From Vibrio sp. FE10 (lineage in GTDB: Bacteria > Pseudomonadota > Gammaproteobacteria > Enterobacterales > Vibrionaceae): DNA of 64,000 nucleotides. Shown piece after piece: positions 44,860 to 54,816 of the stretch (its first letter is position 1; each line of letters opens with the position of its first letter). The notes below the pieces were generated by a model. It was given only the letters and a program-made list of their open reading frames with translations. It had not been told where the DNA came from and did not search any database. The stretch covers positions 1,054,001 to 1,118,000 of the forward strand of contig NZ_AP028067.1 in the NCBI RefSeq assembly GCF_030297155.1. The letters run 5' to 3'. The position numbers and the translations under genes are program-made.

Positions 44860-45777
44860 ATGGTTGAAGACTTGGAGAGCATTCCATCATTAGTTCCTAA
44901 ATTACTTCTACAGCTAATAGCGCTCGGAAGTATCACTGATGCCGCTCAGGTATTAGGAGTCAGTCAACCCGCTGCGAGCAAAGCACTTCGACGTGCTGAA
45001 GATGTGTTAGGTTTCGCTTTAATTCGAAGAGACAGTCGTCCGCTACTGTTAACTGAGGAAGGAAGGCTAATTGCTCAATTCGCTAAACAGCAAGAATTGC
45101 AGGGCGAAGTGCTATTAAGACAGCTTCGACTTATTCAAAAAGATGGTGCTGGACAGGTGAAAGTGGCTTCTTTTGGCGCATCCGCTTCCACGCATATTTT
45201 ACCTAACCTAATTCATGCGATCAGCCAACACTTACCTCAAATTAAAATTGAAATAAGCGAGTTTACTGACGAGGGAGCATTATTGGCATTGCGAGAGGGG
45301 CGCGTAGATTTTGCAATCGCGGTTGATAAAGAGTATTTGGATCTAGATATCATCCCAGTTTTTACTGACCGTATGGTGGCTTTAGTTCATGAAGATGACC
45401 CTTTATCCCAGTTGCCAGTTTTGTCGGCTGTGGATATCGAAGACCGAGATTTTATATTGAGTAAAGGGGGCAGCGAGGCGCTCATTAGAGAATGGTTTAA
45501 GCTATCAAAATCTCGCCTTAAAGAAAAACACACCATTGTTCAACTGACCTCGATACTTGCTTTGATTAGAGCGGGCTTAGGTGTTTCTATTGTTGCAGAG
45601 CTTGCCGTTCCAGAATCTCATCCCAGCGTAAATGTTATTCCTCTTGCGCCGGAGTACCCTCGTAATATTTGTGTAGCGAAAAGAAGTGGTTGTTTTTCTT
45701 CGAATGCAGCAAGGTTAACTTGGGAGTTTTTGAGTAAAAATAGGTCACACAGTTACCTAAGCAAACGAGGTAATTAA
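44860..45777 (+). CDS. LysR-family transcriptional regulator
   Basis: 305 residues with the N-terminal helix-turn-helix (LIALGSITDAAQVLGVSQPAASKALRRAEDVLG) and a two-lobed effector domain (VKVASFGASASTHILPNLI, DFAIAVDKEYLDLDIIPVF). It is divergent from the LysE-type exporter, its likely target. Confidence 0.9.
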   Translation: MVEDLESIPSLVPKLLLQLIALGSITDAAQVLGVSQPAASKALRRAEDVLGFALIRRDSRPLLLTEEGRLIAQFAKQQELQGEVLLRQLRLIQKDGAGQVKVASFGASASTHILPNLIHAISQHLPQIKIEISEFTDEGALLALREGRVDFAIAVDKEYLDLDIIPVFTDRMVALVHEDDPLSQLPVLSAVDIEDRDFILSKGGSEALIREWFKLSKSRLKEKHTIVQLTSILALIRAGLGVSIVAELAVPESHPSVNVIPLAPEYPRNICVAKRSGCFSSNAARLTWEFLSKNRSHSYLSKRGN

Positions 45778-45810
45778 CTGCGAAGAGATGCTTATCTATC
45801 ATTGCCTTAT

Positions 45811-46152
45811 TTAATTAGCAGGCAGCACCACCGCAGACGCTTCTTCCTCTGAATCTTCTTTGTCTTCGACTTGTTCGGCTACCCAATCAATTGTCTTTGT
45901 TAGATAAAGCTTGTTGGTTTCGATATCACACCAACTCTTTGATAATCCTCTTCGATTAAACTCACTGCCAATTGCTGCCAGTGTTTGGTTGCTCGAGCGC
46001 CCGTAATACAAGGTGTCGCACAGTTGCAGGTTCGACATCGATTGTGGGTATGTATTAACCGACGAGGAGTTCATACTTAGCGCTTTCGACTGGTTGTGAG
46101 TACAGCCAGTGAGGCTTAAGAAAAAGATCAATGCTAAGGTTTTCTTCATCAT
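45811..46152 (-). CDS. Small lipoprotein of unknown function
   Basis: 113 residues with a lipobox (FFLSLTGC, cysteine about 17). The region LCDTLYYGRSSNQTLAAIGSEFNRRGLSKSWCDIETNKLY has two conserved-looking cysteines. The tail is acidic. The repeated-helix motif resembles small Vibrio lipoproteins without known role. Confidence 0.7.
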   Translation of the reverse strand: MMKKTLALIFFLSLTGCTHNQSKALSMNSSSVNTYPQSMSNLQLCDTLYYGRSSNQTLAAIGSEFNRRGLSKSWCDIETNKLYLTKTIDWVAEQVEDKEDSEEEASAVVLPAN

Positions 46153-46396
46153 ATTTCTGAACGGTTGCTAATGGTTGGCGCGAATTATGGACATGATTAA
46201 GCCACTGATTTGTCAATTCTTCGCCAAGTACCTGCACAGCATGACTTTGCTCGCAATTAGAAAATAATATCGAGCGATTTAGTTCAACGACCAAAAAACG
46301 TATTAACGGCCAAATGCGCAATTTTGTACAAAAGCTGAAAGAGCCTATAGAGTAGACTGATAAGTCGCTCGATAATTAACAGGCTTGGGAATTGTT

Positions 46397-47230
46397 ATGG
46401 AGAACAAGAAACGTTCTAAAGAAAAGGCCGAATATAAGATCACAGAAGAACTCGGTGGCCTTGAAATCCTGAATGCTGAATACGAAAAGCAGAACTTCTC
46501 ACGCCATAGCCACGAGGGCTACACACTTGGTGTTATTGAGCAGGGTGCTCAGCGTTTCTATCGAACGGGCGGGCATCATATAGCACCACAAGATGCCATC
46601 ATTCTGGTGAACGCCGACGAAGTTCACAGCGGACACTCAGCCACTGAAGGTGGTTGGGCGTATCGTGCGATGTATCCACTTCCTGAGCAACTCGCCAAAA
46701 TCACTCAAGAGCTTAACTTACCGAATTATGGCGCGCCTTATTTCCCAAGAGCGGTGGTTGAAGATCCTGAACTCGCTAACCAATTAAGGCTAGTGTTCAA
46801 TGCGATTGATGAATCGGATAATCGCTTGTTACGAGAAACCTTGATGTACGGGATGTTGGTTAAGCTGATTAGTCGACATGGGAAATCGAGCCTTAAGCCT
46901 CAGCTAGATGGTAAAACTCAGCGTCAGCTTGTTCTGGTTAAAGAGTTCTTAGATGATTTTCCACAAGCCGATGTGTCTTTAGAAGAGTTGTCTAAACTGG
47001 CGGCTTTAAGCCCGTTTCACTTAGTGCGTTCTTTCCAAAAAGAGTTTGGTCTTCCGCCACATGCGTATCAGATCCAGTCTCGATTGAGGCTTTCTCGCAA
47101 GTTATTGAAGCAAGGACATGCTATTTCAGATACCGCTCAAGAATGTGGTTTTCACGACCAAAGTCATTTTCATCGACACTTTAAAAAAGCCAACGGCTAC
47201 ACGCCGGGGCAATACATCAAAATGCTTTAG
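46397..47230 (+). CDS. AraC-family regulator with cupin sensor domain
   Basis: 277 residues from the ATG at 46397. A cupin (NFSRHSHEGYTLGVIEQGAQRFYRTGGHH) precedes two C-terminal helix-turn-helix motifs (VSLEELSKLAALSPFHLVRSFQKEFGLPPHAYQ and ISDTAQECGFHDQSHFHRHFKKANGYTPGQY). The gene order regulator-azlC-azlD suggests that it controls the exporter. A TTG at 46385 in frame is a less likely start. Confidence 0.88.
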   Translation: MENKKRSKEKAEYKITEELGGLEILNAEYEKQNFSRHSHEGYTLGVIEQGAQRFYRTGGHHIAPQDAIILVNADEVHSGHSATEGGWAYRAMYPLPEQLAKITQELNLPNYGAPYFPRAVVEDPELANQLRLVFNAIDESDNRLLRETLMYGMLVKLISRHGKSSLKPQLDGKTQRQLVLVKEFLDDFPQADVSLEELSKLAALSPFHLVRSFQKEFGLPPHAYQIQSRLRLSRKLLKQGHAISDTAQECGFHDQSHFHRHFKKANGYTPGQYIKML

Positions 47231-47334
47231 GTGTGGGTGGTGAATGAGGTCACTAAATCGAGCAAGTTTGTACAATCGAACCCACTCAGGTGTTTTTACA
47301 TTGAATAGTCAATGTGAAGAGAGACAAGAATAAT

Positions 47335-48063
47335 ATGGATAATAAAAAAATGGATAGGCGCACTCAGTTATGGAAAGGCGTTTTAGCCGGAATGCCTTTG
47401 AGTATCGCGGTGATACCGTGGGGGATTCTTGCGGGCTCATACGCAATAGATGCCGGATTGAATCAACTTCAAGCACAAGCGATGTCAGCGATTCTTTTCG
47501 CAGGCTCAGCACAACTGGTCGCGGCAGGCATGTTTAAAGCGGGTATTGGCCTCGGCACCATGTTATTAACCACCTTTTTTATCACCTCAAGGCATTTTTT
47601 ATACAGCGTATCGATGCGTGACAAAATCAGTCATCTTCCGGCTCGCTGGCGGTTATTGCTCGGCTTTTGGCTCACCGATGAACTGTTTGCGATATGCAGC
47701 GGACAATCTCAGCAAGAGTTTAATCGTTGGTACGCGGCGGGTGTGGGCGGCGGTTTTTATCTGGTTTGGAATATCGCGAGTTTCGTCGGTATTGTCGCAG
47801 GAAGTCAGATTCCGTCACTCAATGAAATTGGTCTCGACTTTGCGGTGGCAGCGACCTTTATTGCGTTAGTTTTTCCATTAATCAGAACATTGCCTGTTGT
47901 CGTATGTGTGGTGGTTTCATTGGTCACCTCGGTCGCGATGTCGGTCAACAATGTTGAAGGCGGGCTGATGATTGCAGCGATTGCTGGCATGTTAGCGGGC
48001 TTTTTCAGCGAGTCATTTCAAGAACGAAACAATGGCAATAAGCCAATCGCGGAGGGTAAATAG
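47335..48063 (+). CDS. azlC: AzlC-family branched-chain amino-acid exporter, large subunit
   Basis: 242 residues from the ATG at 47335 after GAGAGA. AzlC-type features are GVLAGMPLSIAVIPWGILAGSYAIDAGL, LFAGSAQLVAAGMFKAG and FITSRHFLYSVSMRDKI, with several membrane helices. With AzlD it exports branched-chain amino acids or analogues. AzlD starts two bases after the stop. Confidence 0.9.
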   Translation: MDNKKMDRRTQLWKGVLAGMPLSIAVIPWGILAGSYAIDAGLNQLQAQAMSAILFAGSAQLVAAGMFKAGIGLGTMLLTTFFITSRHFLYSVSMRDKISHLPARWRLLLGFWLTDELFAICSGQSQQEFNRWYAAGVGGGFYLVWNIASFVGIVAGSQIPSLNEIGLDFAVAATFIALVFPLIRTLPVVVCVVVSLVTSVAMSVNNVEGGLMIAAIAGMLAGFFSESFQERNNGNKPIAEGK

Positions 48064-48065
48064 AG

Positions 48066-48395
48066 ATGATTTGGTTAACGATATTACTCATGACGGCGAT
48101 TGTGTTCTTTAGTCGGTATCTGTTTCTAGAGCCCGCTATCCCACTTCGCTTAAACCAAACAGCGCGACGCTTGCTACGTTATTCAAGCCCAGCGGTGCTG
48201 ACTGCGATTTGGGGGCCGATTGTGTTTGCACCAGAACAAACATTTTGGCCAAGTCTCGAAAATCCTTACTTGATTGGTGCGGTGGTGACAGGCTTATTGA
48301 TATGGAAAACAGGTAATGTGCTGCTAACGATAGGCGTCAGCATGGCGGTGTTTTTGTTCTACAACCTTGTCGCGGTTGATTTCCTTTTCTCTTGA
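48066..48395 (+). CDS. azlD: AzlD-family exporter small subunit
   Basis: 109 residues with about four membrane helices and the AzlD pattern (ILLMTAIVFFSRYLFLEPAIPLRL, RLLRYSSPAVLTAIWGPIVF). It is directly coupled to azlC. Confidence 0.9.
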   Translation: MIWLTILLMTAIVFFSRYLFLEPAIPLRLNQTARRLLRYSSPAVLTAIWGPIVFAPEQTFWPSLENPYLIGAVVTGLLIWKTGNVLLTIGVSMAVFLFYNLVAVDFLFS

Positions 48396-48445
48396 TTCCC
48401 AATATTGATTTTATGTTTCACCCGTAATTTAAGGGCTATATAAAT

Positions 48446-48751
48446 ATGATTACTTGTTATGTTCGATATGTGATTGATCCTAAGAAGATAAAGGCGTTCG
48501 AGACCTACGCAAAAATGTGGATTCCTTTGGTGGCTAAATTTGGCGGTCAACACAATGGTTACTTTTTGCCATCAGAGGGTGCGAACAATATCGCGTTGGC
48601 ACTGTTCTCTTTTGATAGCTTGGCGGCTTATGAAGAGTATCGTACTCAGTCGCTAAATGATCCTGAGTGTATCAAAGCCTTCGAATTTGCTGATGAGGTC
48701 GATTGTATTGTTAGTTATGAACGTAGCTTCTTTAGACCTGTTTTTGATTGA
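48446..48751 (+). CDS. NIPSNAP-family protein
   Basis: 101 residues with the ferredoxin-like NIPSNAP pattern: ITCYVRYVIDPKKIKAFETYAKMWIPLVAKFGGQHNGYFLPSEG and a second part ending IVSYERSFFRPV. The biochemical role is unknown. It lies alone downstream of azlCD. Confidence 0.8.
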   Translation: MITCYVRYVIDPKKIKAFETYAKMWIPLVAKFGGQHNGYFLPSEGANNIALALFSFDSLAAYEEYRTQSLNDPECIKAFEFADEVDCIVSYERSFFRPVFD

Positions 48752-48832
48752 TTGACCTTGCAACGTATGGCGTGGTGACTTCTAATGTATTGATTCACTA
48801 TTTGTGTATTTAGGTTCTGGTAAGGAGTTAAT

Positions 48833-49624
48833 TTGGCTAAGAAGTATTATGTGGTTTGGAAAGGTCGTACACCGGGTATTTTTACCACTTGGAATGAGTG
48901 TAAGTCGCAAGTTGATGGTTTTGCTGGTGCGAGATATAAATCGTTTCCAACATTAGGCGAAGCTGAGTCTGCTTTCGGCGGTAAAGCATCTTCTGCGTCT
49001 AGTTCTGCTTCAACATCTGGATCTTCATCGACCAAGCCAAGTGCTGCGGGTAAGCCTAAGAAAGCGAAAGTCCCGCCTCTTTCTGAGCAGCAAATCGCTG
49101 AAATGCCTTTCGATATCAAGATATACACAGATGGCGCTTGTGAGCCGAATCCTGGTGAAGCGGGAACTGGCTTAGCGGTCTACTTGAATAACGAGTTAAC
49201 CGAGTTGTGGTATGGCTTGTATCAGCAGGTTGGAACCAATAATACAGCAGAGCTGCATGGCTTGAAGCAAGCGTTTATTCTCGCTAAGGAAAAGCTGAAA
49301 GCTGGTTTATCTGTCGCGATTTATTGTGATTCTAAGTACTCGATTGACTGCATTACCAAATGGGCAACAGGCTGGGAGAAAAAAGGTTGGACGAAGTCGG
49401 GTGGTGAGATAAAAAACCTCGACATCATCAAGCCCGCGTATGCACTTTACCAAGAGTTGGCTTCTCAAATCACCATTTACCACGTTAATGGCCACGTCGG
49501 TATTGAAGGTAATGAGCTTGCCGATCGAATGTCTATTGTGGCGATTGCTTCTAAAGAGCAAGACTTGAGTCGATATACTGAAACTGACGATCTTACTGAG
49601 ATCTTAGCTTTGCGAGCGGGTTAA
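48833..49624 (+). CDS. rnhA: Ribonuclease H with viroplasmin-like RNA-binding domain
   Basis: 263 residues from a TTG start (GGAGTTAAT before it). The N-terminus (KKYYVVWKGRTPGIFTTWNECKSQVDGFAGARYKSF) is the caulimovirus-viroplasmin/HBD domain that binds RNA-DNA hybrids. A serine-rich linker leads to the RNase H core with Asp (IYTDGACEPNPG), Glu (NTAELHGL), Asp (IYCDSKYSI) and late His/Asp (NGHVGIEGNELADRMS). It cleaves RNA in hybrids. The host may have a second, standard RNase HI. Confidence 0.9.
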   Translation: MAKKYYVVWKGRTPGIFTTWNECKSQVDGFAGARYKSFPTLGEAESAFGGKASSASSSASTSGSSSTKPSAAGKPKKAKVPPLSEQQIAEMPFDIKIYTDGACEPNPGEAGTGLAVYLNNELTELWYGLYQQVGTNNTAELHGLKQAFILAKEKLKAGLSVAIYCDSKYSIDCITKWATGWEKKGWTKSGGEIKNLDIIKPAYALYQELASQITIYHVNGHVGIEGNELADRMSIVAIASKEQDLSRYTETDDLTEILALRAG

Positions 49625-49654
49625 GAAGGATGGATAGTTAGAATATGACTATCG

Positions 49655-49692
49655 AAGCGTTACAGTATGCATCAATGTAACGCTTTGTTCTT
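49655..49692 (+). terminator. Terminator after the RNase H gene
   Basis: AAGCGTTACA pairs with TGTAACGCTT around an 11-base loop and is followed by TGTTCTT. Confidence 0.7.
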
Positions 49693-49716
49693 GGTTCCTG
49701 CCTCATTTTATGAGGC

Positions 49717-49765
49717 TTATTTCTTATTTCTTATTTCTTATTTCTTATTTCTTATTGCTTATGGC
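49717..49765. repeat. Tandem repeat TTATTTC
   Basis: Five perfect 7-base units are followed by two variants (TTATTGC, TTATGGC). It lies at the end of the reverse-strand glycosyltransferase gene. Confidence 0.85.
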
Positions 49766-49766
49766 A

Positions 49767-50912
49767 TTAAGCTGGGTTTTCTATCCAGTGAGACAGTTGC
49801 TGAGCTTGCTTCAACGAATTAAAACTCTCTTCCACTCTTGTTCTTGCCCTCATCCCCATCTCTGTTTTGTCATTGCAGCTCAATTGCGCAAAACGCTCAA
49901 TTGCTTCTCTTAATTCCTCAACGTTTTTCTCGCTAACCACAAACCCTGTATCTGGAGTGACAATCTCCTTACAACCCATGATATTGGTGGTAATCACGGG
50001 GGTTCCAACGGCCATCGCTTCTTTAAGTACCAATGGGCCTGTGTCGACACAACCGGTTGCCGAGAAGCAGAACGGTGCGATCAAGCTATCGTAATTTGGT
50101 AGGTTCACTTGCACCCATTCGTGGGGCTTAGCTCCTAGAAAATTGACGTGTTGAGTTAAACCTTGTTGTTCAACTTGTGCTTTTAATTGTTGTTCTAAAT
50201 CGCCAGTGCCGACGATGTCGAGATGAATGTCGAGAGGTTGTGCAATCGGTGCTAATGCATCAATAAGATGGTGAATGCCTTTTTGTTCAACTAATCGGCC
50301 AAGGAAAACGAGGCGAAGTTGCTTAGCGTCGGTTTTGGGGTGTAGTTGGAACTGTTTAGTATTTACACCACAGTGAAGGAGCTTGATATTCCCTTTTGCC
50401 ATGTTGTTGAAATCGGTGAGCATGTCTTTGCAGACCGCAACCACAAAGTCACTCGATGAAATCTTGTGTTCAATATCGTAAGCAAACTCGTAAACATCAT
50501 GGCCATGGGCAACAAACGAACAAGTGATGTTGAGAAGCTTGGCGGCGACAATCGCATGTGCGGTGGTGTGTTGACAAAAATGCGCATGAACATGGTTAAC
50601 GTCTTTTTCTGCGAGTTGTAACGCCAGCTTAAATCCATAAGCGAAAAGTGAATTTTTAGGCATGCTACTTTGCTTTGAAACAAACGAAAGCGCTTTTACA
50701 AAGCCGATCCAGTTGATGCTGGTTATCTTGCCTGCCCGAACATCCTTGCCAATTTTTATGATGTCATAGTCGAACGACTTTTCGCTGTCCTCTATCTTGA
50801 ACGTCATCACGCAGACGTCGTGCCCACAGGCTTTGACAGAGTCGACTTCAGTTTGAATGAAGGTCTCACTGAGGACAGGATAAGTAGGCGCTATAAATGC
50901 TACTTTTTTCAT
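49767..50912 (-). CDS. Glycosyltransferase family 4 protein
   Basis: 381 residues with a GT-B fold: N-terminal KKVAFIAPTYPVLSETFIQTEV, and the C-terminal nucleotide-sugar region LVFLGRLVEQKGIHHLIDAL, PNYDSLIAPFCFSATGCVDTGPLVLKEAMAVGTPVITTN with the E-x7-E type glutamates. It probably adds a sugar to a lipid-linked glycan in the cytoplasm. Next to a family 2 enzyme and a flippase it forms a small surface-polysaccharide locus. Confidence 0.9.
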   Translation of the reverse strand: MKKVAFIAPTYPVLSETFIQTEVDSVKACGHDVCVMTFKIEDSEKSFDYDIIKIGKDVRAGKITSINWIGFVKALSFVSKQSSMPKNSLFAYGFKLALQLAEKDVNHVHAHFCQHTTAHAIVAAKLLNITCSFVAHGHDVYEFAYDIEHKISSSDFVVAVCKDMLTDFNNMAKGNIKLLHCGVNTKQFQLHPKTDAKQLRLVFLGRLVEQKGIHHLIDALAPIAQPLDIHLDIVGTGDLEQQLKAQVEQQGLTQHVNFLGAKPHEWVQVNLPNYDSLIAPFCFSATGCVDTGPLVLKEAMAVGTPVITTNIMGCKEIVTPDTGFVVSEKNVEELREAIERFAQLSCNDKTEMGMRARTRVEESFNSLKQAQQLSHWIENPA

Positions 50913-51219
50913 TTTTTGCTCCCTTGATGAAGGCCACTATAGTCAACTAAGCAAAATACGAACCAAGATCAAAGAGTGTTTTAGGGGGGGGATTATAGAG
51001 GAAAGGGGATGACTTTCTTATGGTTATCGCGAACGTCGGGCTGGGTTTCTCAAAATGGTAATCAAATTGGAATTTTGAGTTTCTCCGTTGTTCACGGCTC
51101 GTCGTCATTTTGCGAATAGGCGTGTAGCTCATTGATATGAAAGCAATCCAGTAGGCCCAAGCTCTCGGCACAGAACATGCAGTAATAGCGATATAACGTA
51201 TAAATGTGAGAACGTCATT
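50913..51219. other. Divergent promoter region of the glycan locus
   Basis: No gene is seen. A run of G (about 50984-50990) lies here. Promoters for the divergent glycosyltransferases probably lie in this gap. Confidence 0.4.
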
Positions 51220-52146
51220 ATGGCTAAAGTGAGTATCATTATTCCTACCTACAACTGTTTGGACTATCTACCGAAAGCCATTGGTAGTGTGCTTAAACAG
51301 ACGCATCAAGACGTCGAGCTGATCATTATCGATGATAATAGCAGTGATGGGACGTCGACTTATCTTGCGACGATACACGACGAACGTATTGTTAAAATCT
51401 CAACATTGGGCGTTGGTGCTCCTCAAGCTAGGAACTTAGGTATTGAGAAAGCGACGGGCGAATACATTGCTTTTTTAGACGCTGACGACTTTTGGTTTCC
51501 AGAAAAAATCGAACGACAACTTGAGTTCCATCAGCGCTACCCAGATCTCGCAATGAGCTTCACTAACTACGAGCACCTCACTGAAGATTACCAAGTGATT
51601 GTCGACTGCTTTGGTTATTGGTCGCAGTTTCAAGACCAAGACGAGATGTTTATCAATATCGAAAACCCATTAGAGTTCATTATTGAAAATAACGTTATTG
51701 GTACCTCAACCGTCATGGTGAAAGCCGACGTGTTCTCTCAAACCAACAGTTTTGATGCCGATATTAAGTATGGGGAAGATTGGGAGTTATGGCTTCGAAT
51801 GAGTGAGAATCATCAGATTGGTGTGTTGAACTCGGTGCAGGTTGGCTACCTAATGAGATCCAGTTCTGTCACTCAAACGGAAAGCCTCAAATTGAGAAAC
51901 CTACAATCCATAGAGTCCATTCTTCAGCATTACCAAAATAACAGTCAACGATGGAACCTACCATCTTCTAGTTTCAAGATCGCAAAGGCGAGAATACTTG
52001 AGGGTTACGCTGACTACTATCGAGGTTTACAACTGGACAGACAGGCGGTTGCCTTCAGTTTTCGTTCTCTGATGATGGCTCCACACAAGCGAACGTTACG
52101 ACACCTTATTGGAGACTGTAAGAGTTTCCTAACGCCAACTTGGTAA
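51220..52146 (+). CDS. Glycosyltransferase family 2 protein
   Basis: 308 residues with a GT-A fold: VSIIIPTYNCLDYLPKAIGSVLKQTHQDVELIIIDDNSSDGTSTYL, then GEYIAFLDADDFWFPEKIE (the DxD-type metal site) and an acceptor region with GEDWELWLRM. It uses an activated sugar in glycan assembly. The flippase follows 15 bases later. Confidence 0.92.
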   Translation: MAKVSIIIPTYNCLDYLPKAIGSVLKQTHQDVELIIIDDNSSDGTSTYLATIHDERIVKISTLGVGAPQARNLGIEKATGEYIAFLDADDFWFPEKIERQLEFHQRYPDLAMSFTNYEHLTEDYQVIVDCFGYWSQFQDQDEMFINIENPLEFIIENNVIGTSTVMVKADVFSQTNSFDADIKYGEDWELWLRMSENHQIGVLNSVQVGYLMRSSSVTQTESLKLRNLQSIESILQHYQNNSQRWNLPSSSFKIAKARILEGYADYYRGLQLDRQAVAFSFRSLMMAPHKRTLRHLIGDCKSFLTPTW

Positions 52147-52161
52147 GAGATAGGTGACTCT

Positions 52162-53598
52162 ATGGGTTCGTTAAAACAGTCTGCTTATTACGCCATTGGC
52201 ATTGTGATGATGAAAGGGATCTCATTGGTGATGATCCCGTACATTACCCACAAAATGACGTTAGCAGAATATGGTTCTTTAGAAGCGATAGTGTTGTTGG
52301 CCGATATCGGGACGATACTTTTTAGCTTCGGTATCGTAGACGCCATGTATCGTTATGTGGGTGTCGCCGAAGGTGATGAAAAGAAAAAGCTCGTATCGAA
52401 CTGCTTCACGTTAAGCGTATTGGTGTGTGTGCTTGGCGGAGCTTTAATTGCTCTCAGTATGCCGCTATTGATATTTATGCTGCCGGTCGAGTTTCAGGCG
52501 TACCAAATTCTCCTTCTCCTTATCCCGGTCATGCTCGACGGAGCGATTTCTATCCCGCTGACCTTAATGCGAATGAACGCGTTGGCGAAACGTTTTTGCT
52601 TACTTAATGTCTTGAAAGCAGGTGTTCAAGCCACAATGACTTTTGCATTGCTTGAGGCCGGATATGGGATTGATGGTGTGTTGATCTCAGCGGCGGTATC
52701 TAGCGTGTTGCTCGTGGTTTGTTTGGTGCGTTATCAGTGGCAAGAGATGGGAACCTTTGGCTGCTTCAAATACTCAGCCAAGATCTTAAAGTTTGGAGTG
52801 CCTGCTTTGATGGGTGGCGCTTCAATGTACATGATCACAGGGTTAGACCGTTGGGTGATGGCGAGCTTTGTTGGGGTGGAAGAGCTGGCGATTTATGCGG
52901 TCAGCGGCAAGTTTGCATTGCTGCTTGGCTTACTATTACAGCCTTATGCGCTTTGGTGGTTCCCAAACCGTGTCGCTATGCTTCAACAGCCGGGTGGTAG
53001 TAAAAAGTGTGCAGATAGTGCTTTAGTCGGAGTGAACTTCGCGATTGTTTTGGGCTCTTTGATGATTCTAACGGTGCCCGGTTTTATCTCTTTAATTTTG
53101 CCAAGCAGTTATCACTATGCAGGGACTCTGGTTGTCGCCTTGCTTGCCATTAGCGTTATTAAAAATGCAGGTGATTACCTTAACCTTGGTTGTTTCAGTG
53201 GCGATTCGAGTCAGTCGCAAATGTGGGTTCAAGGAGGGTGCGCCACCTTGGCTGCCATCGGTTATTTTACGGTGACACCGATATTTGGTGTGGGGGGCGT
53301 TATCTTCGTTCTTTGCGGCACGTATACCTTACGATTGTTGCTTCTATATTTTGTCAGTCAATCGATGGAATATTTGCCGTATCAACACAGTAAATGGGTA
53401 ACCGCGGTCAGCATCGCTGTCGTAGCGATCGCCTGTGACCGATTTCTTGGTTTGGCACTCGCTAATGTTCATGACTTTGTTTTAGGTATCTGTGTTGCTC
53501 TAATCACGCTGGTGGCCTTTATTAAATACTCGGTCATCGTTATTCCTCAAACGCTGCTTGATAAACTTACGCTCGGTAAGCACTCACATGTTAGCTAA
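52162..53598 (+). CDS. Oligosaccharide flippase (Wzx-like)
   Basis: 478 residues with about twelve to fourteen membrane helices. The start SLKQSAYYAIGIVMMKGISLVMIPYITHKMTLAEYGSLE is typical of the polysaccharide transporter family. It would move lipid-linked oligosaccharide across the inner membrane. It closes the three-gene glycan locus; no polymerase gene is present here. Confidence 0.88.
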   Translation: MGSLKQSAYYAIGIVMMKGISLVMIPYITHKMTLAEYGSLEAIVLLADIGTILFSFGIVDAMYRYVGVAEGDEKKKLVSNCFTLSVLVCVLGGALIALSMPLLIFMLPVEFQAYQILLLLIPVMLDGAISIPLTLMRMNALAKRFCLLNVLKAGVQATMTFALLEAGYGIDGVLISAAVSSVLLVVCLVRYQWQEMGTFGCFKYSAKILKFGVPALMGGASMYMITGLDRWVMASFVGVEELAIYAVSGKFALLLGLLLQPYALWWFPNRVAMLQQPGGSKKCADSALVGVNFAIVLGSLMILTVPGFISLILPSSYHYAGTLVVALLAISVIKNAGDYLNLGCFSGDSSQSQMWVQGGCATLAAIGYFTVTPIFGVGGVIFVLCGTYTLRLLLLYFVSQSMEYLPYQHSKWVTAVSIAVVAIACDRFLGLALANVHDFVLGICVALITLVAFIKYSVIVIPQTLLDKLTLGKHSHVS

Positions 53599-53732
53599 AA
53601 GCAGAACATTGGAACTATGAAGGATTTCGAGAGGCCAGTGAAAATTCAAATAAACACAATAAAACACTGTTCACAATCTTTTTGATTAGATAGTATTTAT
53701 AGATTCAATGAATGCTAACTATGGAAAGATAT

Positions 53733-54050
53733 ATGAATAAGTGGATGTTGCTCTTCTCTTTGTTTTCAGTGGCCTCATACAGCGCCTCTGATTTTTCAAC
53801 GGAGGAGGTTCTGTCTCCTGACTTCAACCCGCCGGAAGTTTCCTTGCAAGATCAGCAAAATATCGTGTGTGCTAGCGTTGTCTGCAATTCCACCTCCAAT
53901 CCTCAGGCTGTTCCTATGGTTGGTGAAGTGCCGGAGCGCGAACCAAACCAAACAATGGAAACCATTGCCAGTGCCATTTATTTCGTGGGTGAAATAGGCT
54001 TTGCGGATAATCTATCCGACCCCGAATATGAAACGCTCTCTGAGAACTAA
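53733..54050 (+). CDS. Small exported protein of unknown function
   Basis: 105 residues from the ATG at 53733 with a signal peptide (NKWMLLFSLFSVASYSA). The mature part is acidic and holds two cysteines (IVCASVVCNST). No family is recognised. The upstream ATG at 53712 would spoil the signal peptide less plausibly. Confidence 0.65.
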   Translation: MNKWMLLFSLFSVASYSASDFSTEEVLSPDFNPPEVSLQDQQNIVCASVVCNSTSNPQAVPMVGEVPEREPNQTMETIASAIYFVGEIGFADNLSDPEYETLSEN

Positions 54051-54180
54051 TTGAGAGGAGGTAGCAAAGGATTGGTACTTCTTTTTAATGCAGTGACAAA
54101 AGATATTAAATGCTGTTATAAAAGATAAGATCTTGTTTAACGATTTTATAATTACGGCATTTGGCAATTAGGAAGCACTA

Positions 54181-54795
54181 ATGGAAATCTGGAAGTTACT
54201 GCTGTTTATCCCAGCTTGTTTTGCGCTCAATATGACTCCGGGCCCAAACAATTTGTTATCAATGAACAACGCCCGTTGTTATGGATTTCAAGCGGCTTTC
54301 GTCGCGGGATTAGGACGAATTACGGCATTTTCTGGCATGATCGCGTTAGCTGCATCTGGTCTGGCTGTTGTTCTTTATACTTCTGAAGCCTTGTTCTTCC
54401 TTATCAAGCTTTTTGGCGCCATGTACTTGCTGTGGATTGCGTTCAACCTATGGCGTTCACAAGCCAGCCCAGTAGCGGACATTGAACGAAATAAGAATTG
54501 GTTTGGCCTTGTTAAACAAGAGTTCGCACTTGCCGCTGGTAACCCAAAAGCGATACTCATCTTCACTGCCTTCCTACCTCAATTCGTAGATGTCACCGCA
54601 AATGTAAACACGCAATTCTTTATGTTAGGAAGCACTTTTCTTGTGTTAGAAATGCTCGCGATCTCTATCTACGCGGCGTTTGGCTTATACCTAAGAAATT
54701 GGTTTTCAAAACCTCAAATGGCCAAGCGTTTCAACAAAGCATGCTCTGTTTTTCTCGCTCTATCGGGTGCGAATCTATTGGTTAGTCGACAGTAA
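54181..54795 (+). CDS. LysE/RhtB-family exporter
   Basis: 204 residues with six membrane helices, NMTPGPNNLLSMNNARCYGFQAA and AAGNPKAILIFTAFLPQF. It is a second member of the family in the window, related to the gene at 44137. It precedes two phosphotransferase-like genes with short gaps, so the three may be co-transcribed. Confidence 0.9.
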   Translation: MEIWKLLLFIPACFALNMTPGPNNLLSMNNARCYGFQAAFVAGLGRITAFSGMIALAASGLAVVLYTSEALFFLIKLFGAMYLLWIAFNLWRSQASPVADIERNKNWFGLVKQEFALAAGNPKAILIFTAFLPQFVDVTANVNTQFFMLGSTFLVLEMLAISIYAAFGLYLRNWFSKPQMAKRFNKACSVFLALSGANLLVSRQ

Positions 54796-54816
54796 CGAAT
54801 TAAGGTATAAAGCGAT

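Noticed and set aside
46055..46321. Reverse-strand 88-codon frame upstream of the small lipoprotein
   Set aside because: It overlaps the lipoprotein signal peptide region in another frame and lacks a ribosome binding site.
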